DNA from: Aeromonas schubertii
Lineage (GTDB): Bacteria; Pseudomonadota; Gammaproteobacteria; Enterobacterales; Aeromonadaceae
Length of the DNA: 50,245 bases
Reading direction: 5' to 3'
Assembly: GCF_000820105.1 (NCBI RefSeq)
Contig: NZ_CDDB01000067.1
Location: 1-50,245, forward strand
This document shows, one piece after another, positions 18,877-29,023 of the stretch. A program made the translations under genes and the position numbers. The notes under the pieces are model-generated. The model was not told the DNA's origin. It made no database searches and worked only from the letters and a program-made list of their open reading frames with translations. Position 1 is the first letter of the stretch, and each line of letters opens with the position of its first letter.

Positions 18877-20502
18877 TTACAGCCGGGGGCCGGCGGCCAC
18901 CAGGCGTTTGCCTTCGTCGTTGTCGGTGAAGCGCTCGAAGTTCTTGATGAAGCGCTCTGCCAGATCCTGCGCCTTGGCATCCCACTCCGCCTGGTTGGCG
19001 TAAGTGTCGCGCGGATCGAGGATCGCCGGATTCACATCGTGGAGCTCGGTCGGCACTTCCAGATTGAAGATCGGCAGCACCTTGGTCGGCGCCTTCTCGA
19101 TAGATCCATCCAGGATGGCGTCGATGATGGCGCGGGTGTCCTTGATGGAGATACGCTTGCCGGTGCCGTTCCAGCCGGTGTTGACCAGATAGGCCTCGGC
19201 GCCGGCGGCTTCCATCCGTTTCACCAGCTCCTCACCATACTTGGTGGGGTGCAGGGTCAGGAAGGCGGCCCCGAAGCAGGAGGAGAAGGTCGGGGTCGGC
19301 TCTGTGATGCCGCGCTCGGTACCGGCCAGTTTGGCGGTGAAACCGGAGAGGAAGTGGTACTTGGTCTGTTCCTTGGTCAGCTTGGCGACCGGGGGCAGCA
19401 CACCGAAGGCGTCGGCGGTCAGGAAGATCACCTTGTTGGCGTGACCCGCCTTGGAGACCGGCTTGACGATGTTGTCGATGTGATAGATGGGGTAGGAGAC
19501 GCGGGTGTTCTCGGTCTTGGAGCCATCATCGAAGTCGATGGTGCCGTCGGCGGCCACGGTCACGTTCTCCAGCAGGGCGTCGCGACGGATGGCGTTGTAG
19601 ATATCCGGTTCGGCTTCTTTGGAGAGCTTGATGGTCTTGGCGTAGCAGCCCCCTTCGAAGTTGAAGACGCCGTCATCATCCCAGCCGTGCTCGTCGTCAC
19701 CAATCAGCTCGCGCTTGGGATCGGTGGAGAGGGTGGTCTTGCCGGTGCCGGAGAGGCCGAAGAAGATGGCCACATCGCCCTCCTGACCCACGTTGGCGGA
19801 GCAGTGCATGGAGGCGATGCCGCGCAGGGGCAGGAAGTAGTTCATCATGGAGAACATGCCCTTCTTCATCTCGCCACCGTACCAGGTGCCGCCGATGAGC
19901 TGCATACGCTCTGTCATGTTGAAGGCGACGAAGTTCTCGGAGTTGAGACCCTGCTCCTTCCATTCCGGGTTGGTGCACTTGGCACCGTTCATCACCACGA
20001 AGTCAGGCTTGAAGCTCTTCAGCTCTTCCTCACTCGGACGGATGAACATGTTCTTCACGAAGTGTGCCTGCCAGGCCACCTCGGTGATGATGCGCACGGC
20101 CAGACGGGTGTCAGGGTTGGCACCGCAGTAGCCGTCGATGACAAACAGGCGCTTGCCGGAGAGCTGCTTGGTCACCAGGGCTTTCAGATGCGACCATACT
20201 TCCGGGCTGATGGCTTTGTTATCGTTCTTGCCCTGGTCAGACCACCACACAGTATCCTGGGTAGTTGCGTCCTTGACGATATATTTATCTTTCGGGGAGC
20301 GACCGGTGAAGATGCCGGTGTTGACATTGACGGCGCCCAGCTCGGTCACTACACCGCGCTCGTAACCCTGCAGATCGGAGCGGGTCTCCTCGATGAAGAG
20401 CTGCTCGTAAGAAGGGTTGCGCACTACATCCGTCACACCATGGATGCCGTAACGTTCCAGGCCCAGTTGCTCGGCCAGGGTGGGTTCAGCCACGATTGTC
20501 AT
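18877..20502 (-). CDS. pckA: Phosphoenolpyruvate carboxykinase (ATP)
   Basis: This enzyme converts oxaloacetate and ATP to phosphoenolpyruvate and CO2, the first step of gluconeogenesis. The 541-residue product has the ATP-type family features: GRSPKDKY near residues 68-74, the P-loop GLSGTGKT at 249-256, the second metal/nucleotide segment [20 protein letters not shown] (split here: [10 protein letters not shown] and [10 protein letters not shown]), and RVSYPI. AGGAGA precedes the ATG. It is an independent minus-strand unit next to envZ, as in E. coli. An 18-bp perfect palindrome in its leader is a likely operator. Confidence 0.97.
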   Translation of the reverse strand: MTIVAEPTLAEQLGLERYGIHGVTDVVRNPSYEQLFIEETRSDLQGYERGVVTELGAVNVNTGIFTGRSPKDKYIVKDATTQDTVWWSDQGKNDNKAISPEVWSHLKALVTKQLSGKRLFVIDGYCGANPDTRLAVRIITEVAWQAHFVKNMFIRPSEEELKSFKPDFVVMNGAKCTNPEWKEQGLNSENFVAFNMTERMQLIGGTWYGGEMKKGMFSMMNYFLPLRGIASMHCSANVGQEGDVAIFFGLSGTGKTTLSTDPKRELIGDDEHGWDDDGVFNFEGGCYAKTIKLSKEAEPDIYNAIRRDALLENVTVAADGTIDFDDGSKTENTRVSYPIYHIDNIVKPVSKAGHANKVIFLTADAFGVLPPVAKLTKEQTKYHFLSGFTAKLAGTERGITEPTPTFSSCFGAAFLTLHPTKYGEELVKRMEAAGAEAYLVNTGWNGTGKRISIKDTRAIIDAILDGSIEKAPTKVLPIFNLEVPTELHDVNPAILDPRDTYANQAEWDAKAQDLAERFIKNFERFTDNDEGKRLVAAGPRL

Positions 20503-20551
20503 TGTGATCTCCTGGGTTCAGAGGTTTGTAGGGTTCTATCTGGCCTCCATG

Positions 20552-20569
20552 CTACCACCTAGGTGGTAG
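20552..20569. promoter_or_regulatory. 18-bp perfect palindrome upstream of pckA
   Basis: CTACCACCTAGGTGGTAG is a perfect inverted repeat without spacer, 50 bases upstream of the pckA start codon. No T-tract follows it on the minus strand, so it is more likely an operator or a 5'-leader hairpin than a terminator. The regulator is unknown. Confidence 0.55.
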
Positions 20570-20624
20570 AAATAAGCGACGGCCATCAAACTTTATAAAA
20601 TAGGGTATTTTTTTAGTTATTAAG

Positions 20625-20650
20625 TTAAAGGCGGGTTACCCCGCCTTTAA
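20625..20650 (-). terminator. Hairpin terminator of hslO
   Basis: TTAAAGGCGGG and CCCGCCTTTAA form an 11-bp stem with a TTAC loop, directly adjoining the hslO stop codon. The tract after the stem on the minus strand (CTTAATAAC) is only partly T-rich, but the A/T base of the stem supplies TTT. Confidence 0.6.
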
Positions 20651-21532
20651 TTAGTGTAACTTGTTTGCATCATTCACTGGAACCACATTGAACAGGGTTT
20701 CCACGTCGATGCCGTCAAAAATGTAGTGATTGCCACAGTAGTCACAGTGCATGTCGATCTGCCCCTGATCCTGAATAATCGCCACAGCCTCCTCCTTGCC
20801 GACCTGCAGCAGGGCACTCTGGCAGCGCTCGCGCGAGCAGGTGCAACGGAACTCGACCGACTGCGGGTCGAACAGGCGAACCCGGTCCTGGTTGTAGAGG
20901 CGATAGAGGATCTCCTCGGCCGGCAGGGTAAACAGCTCCTCATCCTTGATGGTCCCGGTCAACTGCACCAGATGGTCGAAGTCGGCCTCGTGATCCTCGC
21001 TCTGGGCCGGCAGGGCCTGCACCATGATGCCGGCGGCCTTGGGCTGACCCTCCACCATGCCGGTGCGGATCCAGAGGCGGGTCGGCAGCTGTTCGGACTG
21101 GGCAAAATAGGCCTCCAGGCAACCGGCCAGGGTATCGGCCGAGAGGGCGATGATCCCCTGGTAACGCTCACCCTGCTCCGGAGTGATGGTGATGACCATC
21201 TGGCCATGACCGATCAGATCCTTGAGGGCGTCGCTGGCCGGCAGATCCCCTTCGAAGCGGGCCACACCCCGCAGCTGCTGGTTGTGATCCCCGTTGATGA
21301 CGGCCAGCTTGACCGGGCCGTCTCCCTGCAGTTGCACCGTGATGGAGCCTTCGAACTTGAGGGTGGCGGTGAGCAGGCTGGTGGCGACCAGCAGCTCCCC
21401 CAGCAGGCGTTGCACCTGGAGGGGATAGGCCTGGGCATCGACGATATGGCGGTAGGTCTGGTCGAGCTGTACCAGCTCGCCGCGCACTTCATACTCTTCA
21501 AACAGGTAACGATGGAGTTGGTCTTGAGTCAT
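20651..21532 (-). CDS. hslO: Redox-regulated chaperone Hsp33
   Basis: Hsp33 is a holdase chaperone activated by oxidation: cysteine oxidation releases zinc and unfolds a linker. The 293-residue product has the zinc-binding cysteines C230/C232 (RCTCSRE) and C263/C266 (HCDYCGNHY), plus C237. The frame is open 14 codons further upstream, but the ATG at 21532 gives the family start ([11 protein letters not shown]). It is the second gene of an hslR-hslO unit, with 52 bases between them, as in E. coli. Confidence 0.96.
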   Translation of the reverse strand: MTQDQLHRYLFEEYEVRGELVQLDQTYRHIVDAQAYPLQVQRLLGELLVATSLLTATLKFEGSITVQLQGDGPVKLAVINGDHNQQLRGVARFEGDLPASDALKDLIGHGQMVITITPEQGERYQGIIALSADTLAGCLEAYFAQSEQLPTRLWIRTGMVEGQPKAAGIMVQALPAQSEDHEADFDHLVQLTGTIKDEELFTLPAEEILYRLYNQDRVRLFDPQSVEFRCTCSRERCQSALLQVGKEEAVAIIQDQGQIDMHCDYCGNHYIFDGIDVETLFNVVPVNDANKLH

Positions 21533-21584
21533 CTTGGTTTCCAGTGATGGGCGCAAGCCATGGGCCTGCGACAATAAAAAGGGA

Positions 21585-21983
21585 TCAGAACTGCTTGGCC
21601 CGGATCAGCAGGCGACGCTCCTGCTTGTCGGGGCGACGCTCGGGGCTGGGGGCAAACTGGCTGCCGAGCTTGCGCGCCTCGGCGTTATCGTGGCGGCGTT
21701 TCACGCTCGCCTCTGTCTCCCGGTAGAGGAGCTGGGCCTCGGGGGCGCCACGGCGTTGGGCCGAGATGGCGATCACTTCGACTTCCCGCTCGTCCTGCCC
21801 CTGCCAGAAGCGGATCAGGGCGCCGACTTCGACCACCTTGCCCGGCTTGCTGCGCTGCCCGTTGTAATGCACCTTGCCACCTTCGATCATCTCCCGGGCC
21901 GTGCTGCGCGCCTTGTAGAAACGAGCGGCCCAGAGCCACTTGTCGAGCCGGACGGCTTCGGATTTCTCCTGTTGCAACGACAT
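21585..21983 (-). CDS. hslR: Ribosome-associated heat shock protein Hsp15
   Basis: Hsp15 binds stalled 50S subunits carrying peptidyl-tRNA and helps recycle them. The 132-residue product has an S4 RNA-binding domain at about residues 10-70 ([19 protein letters not shown]...GGKVHYNG) and a very basic C-terminal tail ([17 protein letters not shown]). The ATG at 21983 matches the usual start; the frame is open upstream but non-coding in character. It heads the hslR-hslO unit. Confidence 0.95.
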   Translation of the reverse strand: MSLQQEKSEAVRLDKWLWAARFYKARSTAREMIEGGKVHYNGQRSKPGKVVEVGALIRFWQGQDEREVEVIAISAQRRGAPEAQLLYRETEASVKRRHDNAEARKLGSQFAPSPERRPDKQERRLLIRAKQF

Positions 21984-22014
21984 GGGATGTCCTGACGGTG
22001 AAAAATGATGCCTT

Positions 22015-22044
22015 ATTATACCAGAGTGGGGCGGCCGGGTTGAA
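22015..22044 (-). promoter_or_regulatory. Promoter of hslR-hslO
   Basis: On the minus strand TTCAAC (22039-22044) and a perfect TATAAT (22015-22020) are 18 bp apart, a good sigma-70 promoter with a leader of about 25-30 bases. An overlapping CTTGCGT...CCCCACTC pair resembles a sigma-32 promoter, which would suit a heat-shock operon. Confidence 0.6.
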
Positions 22045-22176
22045 CGCAAGGGAGAGAGGCGGCGAGTGTGATCCTCCCCCTTTTTTCGAACGAGACCCCG
22101 GTCTGGCGGTTGTATCGCCGACCAAGGCCGTACACAATGACCAGCCCGGTACATCCTAGATATTATTGATAAAACC

Positions 22177-23055
22177 ATGAATGACCTGCTCAGGGAAGAC
22201 TGGCTCCAGAAGGGATGGGAGTGGTTGTCGCGCCTGCCCTGGCGCCGCAGTTGCCAGCCCCTGTTTCTGCTGTTGCTGCTGCTGATCGCCCAGCAACTGG
22301 CCATCCTCACCTGGCGCCTTACCGGCATGATACAGCCGTACCAGGCGGCCGTCTGGCAACCTGCCGGCCAGGGGCTCTCGGGCTCATCCCGTCAGGGGGA
22401 GAGCGATCTCGGTGCCATCACCCGTCTCGCCCTCTTTGGCAAGGCCGCTCCCACCGAGGAGGCTGGTCAGGATCGTGCCATCGCCGCCGACGCCCCCCAG
22501 ACCCGCCTCAACGTCCAGCTCACCGGTGTGCTGGCCAGCAGCGATCCCGCCAAATCGATTGCCATCATCGCCAATGGCGGGGTACAGAATAGTTACGGGG
22601 TCGGCGATATCATCGACGGTACCCAGGCCAAGATCCGCCAGGTCTATCCTGATCGCGTCATCATAGAGCACCAGGGGCGGGACGAGACCCTGATGCTCGA
22701 TGGCGAAGAGTATGGCAAGCCGCTGCCCACCGCCCATGCGGACAACACCCTGGGTGGGGTGCGCGAAGAGCTGTTACAGAATCCCGGTAAATTGACCGAT
22801 TACGTCACCATAGAGCCGGTGCGGGTGGATGGTCGCATGGCCGGTTACCGCCTCAATCCGGGCCGTGATCCCGAGCTGTTCAACCGGCTCGGGCTGCAGG
22901 CCAACGACATGGCGGTGAGTATCAATGGACTGGACTTGAAGGACACGGCGCAGGCCATGCAGGCCATGCAGCAGTTGGCAGGAGCCACCGAGATGACGGT
23001 CACCGTGGAGCGGGAAGGTCAGCTCTACGACGTTTTCGTCGGACTGTCGGAATGA
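22177..23055 (+). CDS. exeC: Type II secretion inner-membrane protein ExeC (GspC)
   Basis: This 292-residue bitopic protein links the inner-membrane platform to the secretin. It has a short cytoplasmic start, one membrane segment (about residues 27-48), a periplasmic homology region at about 95-165 (LNVQLTGVLASSDPAKSIAII), and a C-terminal PDZ domain at about 205-290 (GYRLNPGRDPELFNRLGLQ). The last two bind ExeD and probably substrate. The Shine-Dalgarno sequence before the ATG is weak. It is the first gene of the exeC-N operon. The exeAB genes known in Aeromonas are not in this window. Confidence 0.95.
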   Translation: MNDLLREDWLQKGWEWLSRLPWRRSCQPLFLLLLLLIAQQLAILTWRLTGMIQPYQAAVWQPAGQGLSGSSRQGESDLGAITRLALFGKAAPTEEAGQDRAIAADAPQTRLNVQLTGVLASSDPAKSIAIIANGGVQNSYGVGDIIDGTQAKIRQVYPDRVIIEHQGRDETLMLDGEEYGKPLPTAHADNTLGGVREELLQNPGKLTDYVTIEPVRVDGRMAGYRLNPGRDPELFNRLGLQANDMAVSINGLDLKDTAQAMQAMQQLAGATEMTVTVEREGQLYDVFVGLSE

Positions 23056-23077
23056 TGATCTGGAGTTACACCAATAA

Positions 23078-25117
23078 ATGATTATTAAAAACAAGGCGCT
23101 ACGAATTGCCTCTGTGGCCGCTGCGCTGCTGATGGCCGGTCAGGCATGGGCGGCAGAGTTCTCCGCCAGCTTCAAGAATGCGGATATTGAAGAGTTCATC
23201 AACACGGTCGGCAGAAATCTCAACAAGACCATCATCATAGAGCCCTCGGTGCGCGGCAAGATCAACGTCCGCAGCTATGACCTGCTCAATGAACAGCAGT
23301 ACTACCAGTTCTTCCTGAGTGTGCTCGATGTCTATGGCTTCGCCGTGGTGCCCATGGATAACGGTGTGCTCAAGGTGGTGCGTTCTCGCGATGCCAAGAC
23401 CTCGGCCATTCCTGTGGTGGATGGCACCAATCCGGGGATGGGTGACGAGATGGTGACCCGGGTGGTGCCGGTGCGCAACGTCTCGGTGCGTGAACTGGCC
23501 CCTCTGCTGCGCCAGCTCAACGACAACGCAGGCGGCGGCAACGTGGTCCATTACGATCCCTCCAATGTGCTGCTCATCACCGGCCGTGCCGCCGTGGTGA
23601 ACCGCCTGGTGGAGGTGGTGCGCCGGGTCGACAAGGCGGGCAACCAGGAGGTGGACATCATCAAACTGAAGTACGCCTCGGCCGGTGAGATGGTGCGTCT
23701 GGTCACCACCCTCAACAAGGATGCCAGTGCCCAGGGAGGGGCCGGTGCCTCTGCCCTGCTCACCCCCAAGGTGGTGGCAGACGAGCGCACCAACTCCGTG
23801 GTGGTGACCGGCGAGCCCCAGGCCCGGGAGCGGATCATCCGCATGGTGCGTCAGCTGGATCAGGATCTGCAAACCCAGGGTAATACCCGGGTCTTCTACC
23901 TCAAGTATGCCAAGGCCAAGGAGATGGTGGACGTGCTCAAGGGCGTCAGCTCCAGCATCGAGGCCGAGAAGAAGGGAGGGGGCGCCGCCGCGACCGGTGG
24001 CGGGGCCAGCATAGGCGGTGGCAAGCTGGCCATCTCCGCCGACGAGGCCTCCAACTCCCTGGTCATCACGGCTCAGCCGGACGTCATGGCCGAGCTCGAG
24101 CAGGTGATCACCAAGCTCGACATCCGCCGTGCCCAGGTGCTGGTCGAGGCCATTATCGTCGAGATGCAGGATGGGGACGGCCTCAACCTCGGGGTGCAGT
24201 GGGGTAATGCCAACGGTGGTGGCACCCAGTTCACCAACACTGGCTTGCCTCTCGGCCAGGTGATCGCCGCCGGCAAGGATTACGACAAGAATGGCACCAC
24301 CACCGGGCTCAGCGGCTTGATGAAAGAGTTCAACGGCATGGCCGCCGGCTTCTATCACGGGGACTGGGCCATGCTGGTGACGGCCCTCTCCTCCAACACC
24401 AAGAACGACATCCTCTCGACTCCGAGTATCGTCACTATGGACAACAAGGAGGCGTCGTTCAACGTGGGTCAGGAGGTGCCGGTGCAGACCGGCTCCCAGA
24501 GCTCTACCTCGGGTGACAACATCTTCAACACCATAGAGCGCAAGACGGTGGGTACCAAGCTGGTGGTGACCCCCCAGATCAACGAGGGGGACTCGGTGCT
24601 GCTCAACATCGAGCAGGAGGTCTCCAGCGTGGCGCAGGCCCAGGCCTCGGGCACCGCCAATCTGGGCCCCACCTTCGACACCCGTACCGTGAAGAACGCG
24701 GTGCTGGTCAAGAGCGGCGAGACCGTGGTGCTGGGGGGCCTGATGGATGACCAGACCAAGGAGCAGGTCTCCAAGGTCCCCATCCTCGGCGATATTCCCG
24801 TGCTGGGCTACCTGTTCCGCTCCACCTCCAACACGGTGAGCAAGCGTAACCTGATGGTCTTTATCCGCCCGACCATTTTGCGCGATGCCAACGTCTACTC
24901 CGGCATCTCCAGCAACAAGTACACCCTGTTCCGCGCCCAGCAGCTGGAGAATGCGGCCCAGGAGGGCTACCTCACCTCGCCGGCCCGTCAGGTGCTGCCC
25001 GAGTATGGCCAGGATGTGACCGTCTCCCCCGAGATGCGTCAGCAGATAGAGCAGATGCAGCGCCAACAGCAGAACACCGCCAGTGGGGCGCGTACCTTCC
25101 TGCAGGGTAACCAGTGA
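23078..25117 (+). CDS. exeD: Type II secretion outer-membrane secretin ExeD (GspD)
   Basis: ExeD is a multimeric outer-membrane channel through which folded exoproteins leave the cell. The 679-residue precursor has a signal peptide cut after about residue 25 (QAWA-AEF) and N0-N3 periplasmic domains (first [20 protein letters not shown]). A glycine-rich loop near residues 297-318 lies in N3, followed by the secretin domain ([16 protein letters not shown] near 566). A C-terminal Q-rich pilotin-type tail follows. It begins 22 bases after exeC and its stop overlaps the exeE start. Confidence 0.97.
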   Translation: MIIKNKALRIASVAAALLMAGQAWAAEFSASFKNADIEEFINTVGRNLNKTIIIEPSVRGKINVRSYDLLNEQQYYQFFLSVLDVYGFAVVPMDNGVLKVVRSRDAKTSAIPVVDGTNPGMGDEMVTRVVPVRNVSVRELAPLLRQLNDNAGGGNVVHYDPSNVLLITGRAAVVNRLVEVVRRVDKAGNQEVDIIKLKYASAGEMVRLVTTLNKDASAQGGAGASALLTPKVVADERTNSVVVTGEPQARERIIRMVRQLDQDLQTQGNTRVFYLKYAKAKEMVDVLKGVSSSIEAEKKGGGAAATGGGASIGGGKLAISADEASNSLVITAQPDVMAELEQVITKLDIRRAQVLVEAIIVEMQDGDGLNLGVQWGNANGGGTQFTNTGLPLGQVIAAGKDYDKNGTTTGLSGLMKEFNGMAAGFYHGDWAMLVTALSSNTKNDILSTPSIVTMDNKEASFNVGQEVPVQTGSQSSTSGDNIFNTIERKTVGTKLVVTPQINEGDSVLLNIEQEVSSVAQAQASGTANLGPTFDTRTVKNAVLVKSGETVVLGGLMDDQTKEQVSKVPILGDIPVLGYLFRSTSNTVSKRNLMVFIRPTILRDANVYSGISSNKYTLFRAQQLENAAQEGYLTSPARQVLPEYGQDVTVSPEMRQQIEQMQRQQQNTASGARTFLQGNQ

Positions 25118-26619
25118 TGGCGTATCAGCTCGACGACGCCGAGGCACCGGCCCCGCTGCCGGAGCTTCCCTTCGCCTTCGCCCGCCAGAATGGCGCCATC
25201 CTGACCGAGCGGGAGGGGGCGCCCTGGCTGGTGTGTCGTGCCGGCATCTCCCCCCTGAGCCTGCTTGAGGTGCGCCGGGTGGCCGGCCGCCCCTTCCAGG
25301 TGGAGCAGCTCGATGCCGAGGCGTTTGAGGAGCAGCTGATGGCCCACTATCAGCGCGACTCCTCCGAGGCGCGTCAGCTGATGGAGGATATCGGTAACGA
25401 GATGGACTTCTTCGCCCTGGCCGAAGAGCTGCCCCAGAGCGAAGACCTGCTCGATGCCGACGACGATGCCCCCATCATCCGCCTCATCAACGCCATGCTG
25501 AGCGAGGCGATCAAGGAAGAGGCATCGGACATTCACATCGAGACCTTCGAGCGCTCCCTGGTGATCCGTTTTCGCATCGATGGGGTGCTGCGGGAGATCC
25601 TGCGCCCCCATCGCAAGCTGGCCTCCTTGCTGGTGTCGCGTATCAAGGTAATGTCGCGCATGGACATCGCCGAGAAGCGGGTCCCCCAGGATGGCCGCAT
25701 CTCATTGCGCATCGGCGGTCGCGCCGTCGACGTGCGGGTCTCCACCATGCCGTCGAGCTATGGCGAGCGGGTGGTGTTGCGTCTGCTCGACAAGAACACC
25801 ATCCGCCTCGAGCTGGCCCAGCTCGGCATGACCCTGCGCAACCGCAACATCATCAGCGAGCTCATCAGAAAGCCCCACGGCATCATACTGGTGACCGGTC
25901 CGACCGGCTCGGGCAAGTCGACCACCCTCTATGCGGCGCTCTCGGAGATCAACTCCCGGGATCGCAACATCCTGACCGTGGAAGACCCTATCGAATATGA
26001 CCTCGAGGGGGTCGGTCAGACCCAGGTCAACACCAAGGTCGACATGACCTTCGCCCGCGGCCTGCGCGCCATCCTGCGTCAGGATCCGGACGTGGTGATG
26101 GTGGGGGAAATCCGTGACCTTGAGACTGCCCAGATCGCCGTGCAGGCCTCCCTGACCGGTCACCTGGTGATGTCGACTCTGCACACCAACACCGCCATCG
26201 GCGCCATCACCCGGATGCGCGACATGGGGATCGAGCCCTTCCTGCTCTCCTCATCCTTGTTGGCGGTGCTGGCCCAGCGCCTGGTGCGTACCCTCTGCCC
26301 CGACTGTCGGGAGTCCCACCCCATCACAGCCCACGAGCGGGAGCTGATGGGGCTGCGCGACGACGAGGGGGAGACCGTCTGGCGCGCCGTCGGCTGCGAG
26401 CTGTGCAACCACACCGGTTATCGCGGCCGGACCGGCATCCACGAACTGGTGGTGATCGACGAGCCGGTGCGCGAGGCGATCCACAACGCCAGCGGTGAGC
26501 TGGCCATCGAGCGCCTCATTCGTCACCACACTCCCAGCATCCGCCGGGATGGCATCGACAAGGTGCTGACCGGGCAGACCAGCCTGGAAGAGGTGCTGCG
26601 CGTGACCCGGGAAGATTAA
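25117..26619 (+). CDS. exeE: Type II secretion ATPase ExeE (GspE)
   Basis: ExeE is the cytoplasmic hexameric ATPase that powers pseudopilus assembly and binds ExeL. The 500-residue product has the Walker A motif GPTGSGKST at 261-269 (K267), an Asp box ([12 protein letters not shown]), a Walker B-like [12 protein letters not shown], and the His box [13 protein letters not shown] tetracysteine zinc site (LCPDC...CELC) lies near 390-430. The ATG at 25117 shares its A with the exeD stop (TGATG), showing coupling. Confidence 0.96.
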   Translation: MAYQLDDAEAPAPLPELPFAFARQNGAILTEREGAPWLVCRAGISPLSLLEVRRVAGRPFQVEQLDAEAFEEQLMAHYQRDSSEARQLMEDIGNEMDFFALAEELPQSEDLLDADDDAPIIRLINAMLSEAIKEEASDIHIETFERSLVIRFRIDGVLREILRPHRKLASLLVSRIKVMSRMDIAEKRVPQDGRISLRIGGRAVDVRVSTMPSSYGERVVLRLLDKNTIRLELAQLGMTLRNRNIISELIRKPHGIILVTGPTGSGKSTTLYAALSEINSRDRNILTVEDPIEYDLEGVGQTQVNTKVDMTFARGLRAILRQDPDVVMVGEIRDLETAQIAVQASLTGHLVMSTLHTNTAIGAITRMRDMGIEPFLLSSSLLAVLAQRLVRTLCPDCRESHPITAHERELMGLRDDEGETVWRAVGCELCNHTGYRGRTGIHELVVIDEPVREAIHNASGELAIERLIRHHTPSIRRDGIDKVLTGQTSLEEVLRVTRED

Positions 26620-26620
26620 G

Positions 26621-27841
26621 ATGGCAGCGTTCGAGTACAAGGCCCTCGATGCCAGGGGACGTAACAAGAGCGGCGTGCTGGAGGGAGACTCCGCCCGCCA
26701 GGTGCGCCAGCAGCTGCGTGAGCAGGGGCTCACTCCCCTCGAGGTGAGCGAGACCACCGAGAAGGCCAAGCGTGAGGCGACCCGCTTCGTGCTGTTTCGC
26801 CGCGGTGCCTCGACCTCCGAGCTGGCCCTCATCACCCGCCAGCTGGCGACCCTGGTGGCGGCGGCCATGCCCATCGAAGAGGCGCTCAAGGCCGTGGCCC
26901 AGCAGTGCGAGAAGGCCCACCTGCGCAGCATGGTGGCGACGGTGCGCAGTCGGGTGGTCGAGGGTTACTCGCTGGCCGACTCGCTCGCCACCTTCCCCCA
27001 CGTCTTCGATCAGCTGTTTCGCTCCATGGTGGCGGCGGGGGAGCGCTCCGGTCATCTGGAGAAGGTGCTCAACCGTCTGGCCGACTACACGGAGCAGCGC
27101 CAGCACATGCGCACCAAGCTGCTGCAGGCGATGATCTATCCCATCGTCCTCACCTGTGTGGCCATCGGCGTCATCTCCATTCTGCTCACCGCCGTGGTGC
27201 CCAAGGTGGTGGCCCAATTTGAACACATGGGCCAGCAACTGCCCGGCACCACCCGCTTTCTCATCGGGGCCAGCGAGCTGCTGCAGCACTATGGCCTCTG
27301 GTTTCTGCTCGCCATCATGCTCGGTGGCATGGGGTGGCGCTGGTGGCTCAAGGATGCCGCCCGGCGTCGCCGCTGGCACGGCGTGCTGCTGCGCCTGCCG
27401 GTGATAGGCCGGGTCAGCCGCGGTCTCAACACGGCGCGCTTCGCCCGCACCCTGAGCATCCTCAACGCCAGCGCCGTGCCGCTGCTGGAGGGGATGCGCA
27501 TCGCCGGTGAGGTGCTCTCCAACGACTTCGCCCGGACCCGCATCCTGGAGGCGACCGAGCGGGTGCGCGAGGGGACCAGCCTGCGGGCCTCCCTCGAAGA
27601 GACCCGGATCTTCCCCCCCATGATGCTGCACATGATCGCCTCGGGGGAGCGCAGCGGCGAGCTCGACAGCATGCTCGAGCGGGCCGCCGACAACCAGGAT
27701 CGGGAGTTCGAAACCCAGGTCAACATCGCCCTCGGGGTGTTCGAGCCCATGCTGGTGGTCTCCATGGCGGGGGTGGTGCTCTTTATCGTCATGTCGATCC
27801 TGCAGCCGATCCTCGAGCTCAACAACATGGTGAATCTGTAG
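26621..27841 (+). CDS. exeF: Type II secretion platform protein ExeF (GspF)
   Basis: This 406-residue polytopic inner-membrane protein forms the core of the assembly platform. It has a soluble N-terminal segment, two repeated GspF cytoplasmic domains (about residues 70-195 and 273-397; LITRQLATLVAAAMPIEEAL and FARTLSILNASAVPLLEGM), and three hydrophobic segments near 170-195, 225-245 and 375-398. The start lies one base after the exeE stop. After it the operon pauses for 150 bases before exeG. Confidence 0.96.
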   Translation: MAAFEYKALDARGRNKSGVLEGDSARQVRQQLREQGLTPLEVSETTEKAKREATRFVLFRRGASTSELALITRQLATLVAAAMPIEEALKAVAQQCEKAHLRSMVATVRSRVVEGYSLADSLATFPHVFDQLFRSMVAAGERSGHLEKVLNRLADYTEQRQHMRTKLLQAMIYPIVLTCVAIGVISILLTAVVPKVVAQFEHMGQQLPGTTRFLIGASELLQHYGLWFLLAIMLGGMGWRWWLKDAARRRRWHGVLLRLPVIGRVSRGLNTARFARTLSILNASAVPLLEGMRIAGEVLSNDFARTRILEATERVREGTSLRASLEETRIFPPMMLHMIASGERSGELDSMLERAADNQDREFETQVNIALGVFEPMLVVSMAGVVLFIVMSILQPILELNNMVNL

Positions 27842-27847
27842 GTGAGG

Positions 27848-27930
27848 GTGTCCAAATACGCTTCGCTATTCGAACCTGCAGACTTAATCGAGCCCGTAGG
27901 TCCGATTCGCCGACAGGCGTCATCGAGCGA
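27848..27930. repeat. Degenerate inverted REP-like pair in the exeF-exeG gap
   Basis: The left arm (27848-27880, minus orientation) reads GCAGGTTCGAATAGCGAAGC...; the right arm (27896-27930, plus orientation) reads GTAGGTCCGATTCGCCGACA.... Both resemble the intergenic 'GTAGGTCGGATTAGCG...GCGTAATCCGACA' type of repeat seen in many gammaproteobacteria, here as a head-to-head pair able to fold together imperfectly. It fills the only real gap in the exe operon. Family membership is recalled, not searched. Confidence 0.5.
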
Positions 27931-27991
27931 TCGCGGTTTAACAATTCATCGTTGATGGTTCATGCCATCTCATTTCGTTAGGGAGTCAGTC

Positions 27992-28423
27992 ATGCAAAAA
28001 CGTCGTCAACGGGGTTTCACCCTGCTGGAAGTCATGGTGGTCATCGTGATCCTCGGGATCCTCGCCAGCCTGGTGGTGCCCAACCTGATGGGTAACAAGG
28101 AGAAGGCGGATCAGCAGAAGGCGGTCTCCGACATAGTCGCGCTGGAAAATGCCCTCGACATGTACAAGCTCGACAACAACCGCTACCCGACCACGGAGCA
28201 GGGCCTGGAAGCCCTGGTCACCAAGCCGACCATCGAGCCGGAGCCGCGCAGCTACCGTGACGGGGGTTACATCAAGCGCCTGCCGCAAGACCCCTGGGGC
28301 AACCCCTACCAGCTGCTGAGCCCGGGCCAGAACGGCAAGATCGACATCTTCTCCATGGGACTGGATGGAGAAGCCGGCACCGAAGATGACATCGGCAACT
28401 GGAACCTGAAGGACTTCCAGTAA
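27992..28423 (+). CDS. exeG: Major pseudopilin ExeG (GspG)
   Basis: ExeG is the major subunit of the type II pseudopilus. The 143-residue precursor has an eight-residue leader cut after G8 (QRG-FTLLE) with Glu at mature position 5, a long hydrophobic helix, and the C-terminal GspG core with the calcium-site segment DGEAGTEDDIGNW. The ATG at 27992 has AGGGAG in front; an in-frame ATG 30 bases upstream would give an unlikely long leader. The prepilin peptidase is not in the window. Confidence 0.97.
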   Translation: MQKRRQRGFTLLEVMVVIVILGILASLVVPNLMGNKEKADQQKAVSDIVALENALDMYKLDNNRYPTTEQGLEALVTKPTIEPEPRSYRDGGYIKRLPQDPWGNPYQLLSPGQNGKIDIFSMGLDGEAGTEDDIGNWNLKDFQ

Positions 28424-29023
28424 GTGCTGCCTCCCGCCCGTGATCTTGCCCTGCCTCTTCCCGCCGATGGCACTCCTCCCGTGAGGGGAGATCGGCAGGC
28501 GGGTTTCACCCTGCTCGAGGTGCTGCTGGTCGCCATGCTGATGGGGCTGGTGGCCATGGCGGTGACCCTCAGCATGGGCAGCGTCAAGGGGGATCGTGAG
28601 CTGGAGAACCAGAGTGCCCGCCTGCGGGCCGCCCTGCAGCAGGCCCAGGAGCAGGCCATCATGGAGGGGCGTCTGCTGGGCTTGCGGGTCGAGGATCGGG
28701 CGTGGCAGTTCATGGTGCGCAGCGGTCAGGATCGCAAGTGGCAGGCCATCGAGGGAGACAAGCTGCTCTCCCGTCATGAATTGCCCGAAGGGATGAGCCT
28801 CGCCCTCGAGGTGGAGGGCTTCTCCTGGCAGAGCGGGCGCGACGAGAAGGCCGAGCAGAGCCGTGAGGAGAAGGCGCGTACCCCCCAAGTGCTGCTCTTT
28901 CCCGGCAGCGAGCTGACCCCCTTCACCCTGACCCTGACCCTGGATCAGGATGGGGAGCGCTTCCTGCGCCGTTATCAGGGGGATGAGTTTGGTCGCATCA
29001 CCCGGCAGGAGGAGGAGGAGTGA
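28424..29023 (+). CDS. exeH: Minor pseudopilin ExeH (GspH)
   Basis: This minor pseudopilin of the pseudopilus tip has the cleavage motif QAG-FTLLEVLL followed by the hydrophobic helix. The start is uncertain. GTG at 28424 abuts the exeG stop, has AAGGA 11 bases upstream, and gives a 27-residue leader (199 residues total). GTG at 28481 gives a conventional short leader (MRGDRQAG, 180 residues) but has no Shine-Dalgarno sequence. The C-terminus overlaps exeI by four bases. Confidence 0.9.
   Translation: MLPPARDLALPLPADGTPPVRGDRQAGFTLLEVLLVAMLMGLVAMAVTLSMGSVKGDRELENQSARLRAALQQAQEQAIMEGRLLGLRVEDRAWQFMVRSGQDRKWQAIEGDKLLSRHELPEGMSLALEVEGFSWQSGRDEKAEQSREEKARTPQVLLFPGSELTPFTLTLTLDQDGERFLRRYQGDEFGRITRQEEEE

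Noticed and set aside
23099-25147. Long minus-strand open frame antisense to exeD
   Set aside because: Same pattern: His/Gly/Leu-rich, no motifs, fully within exeD.
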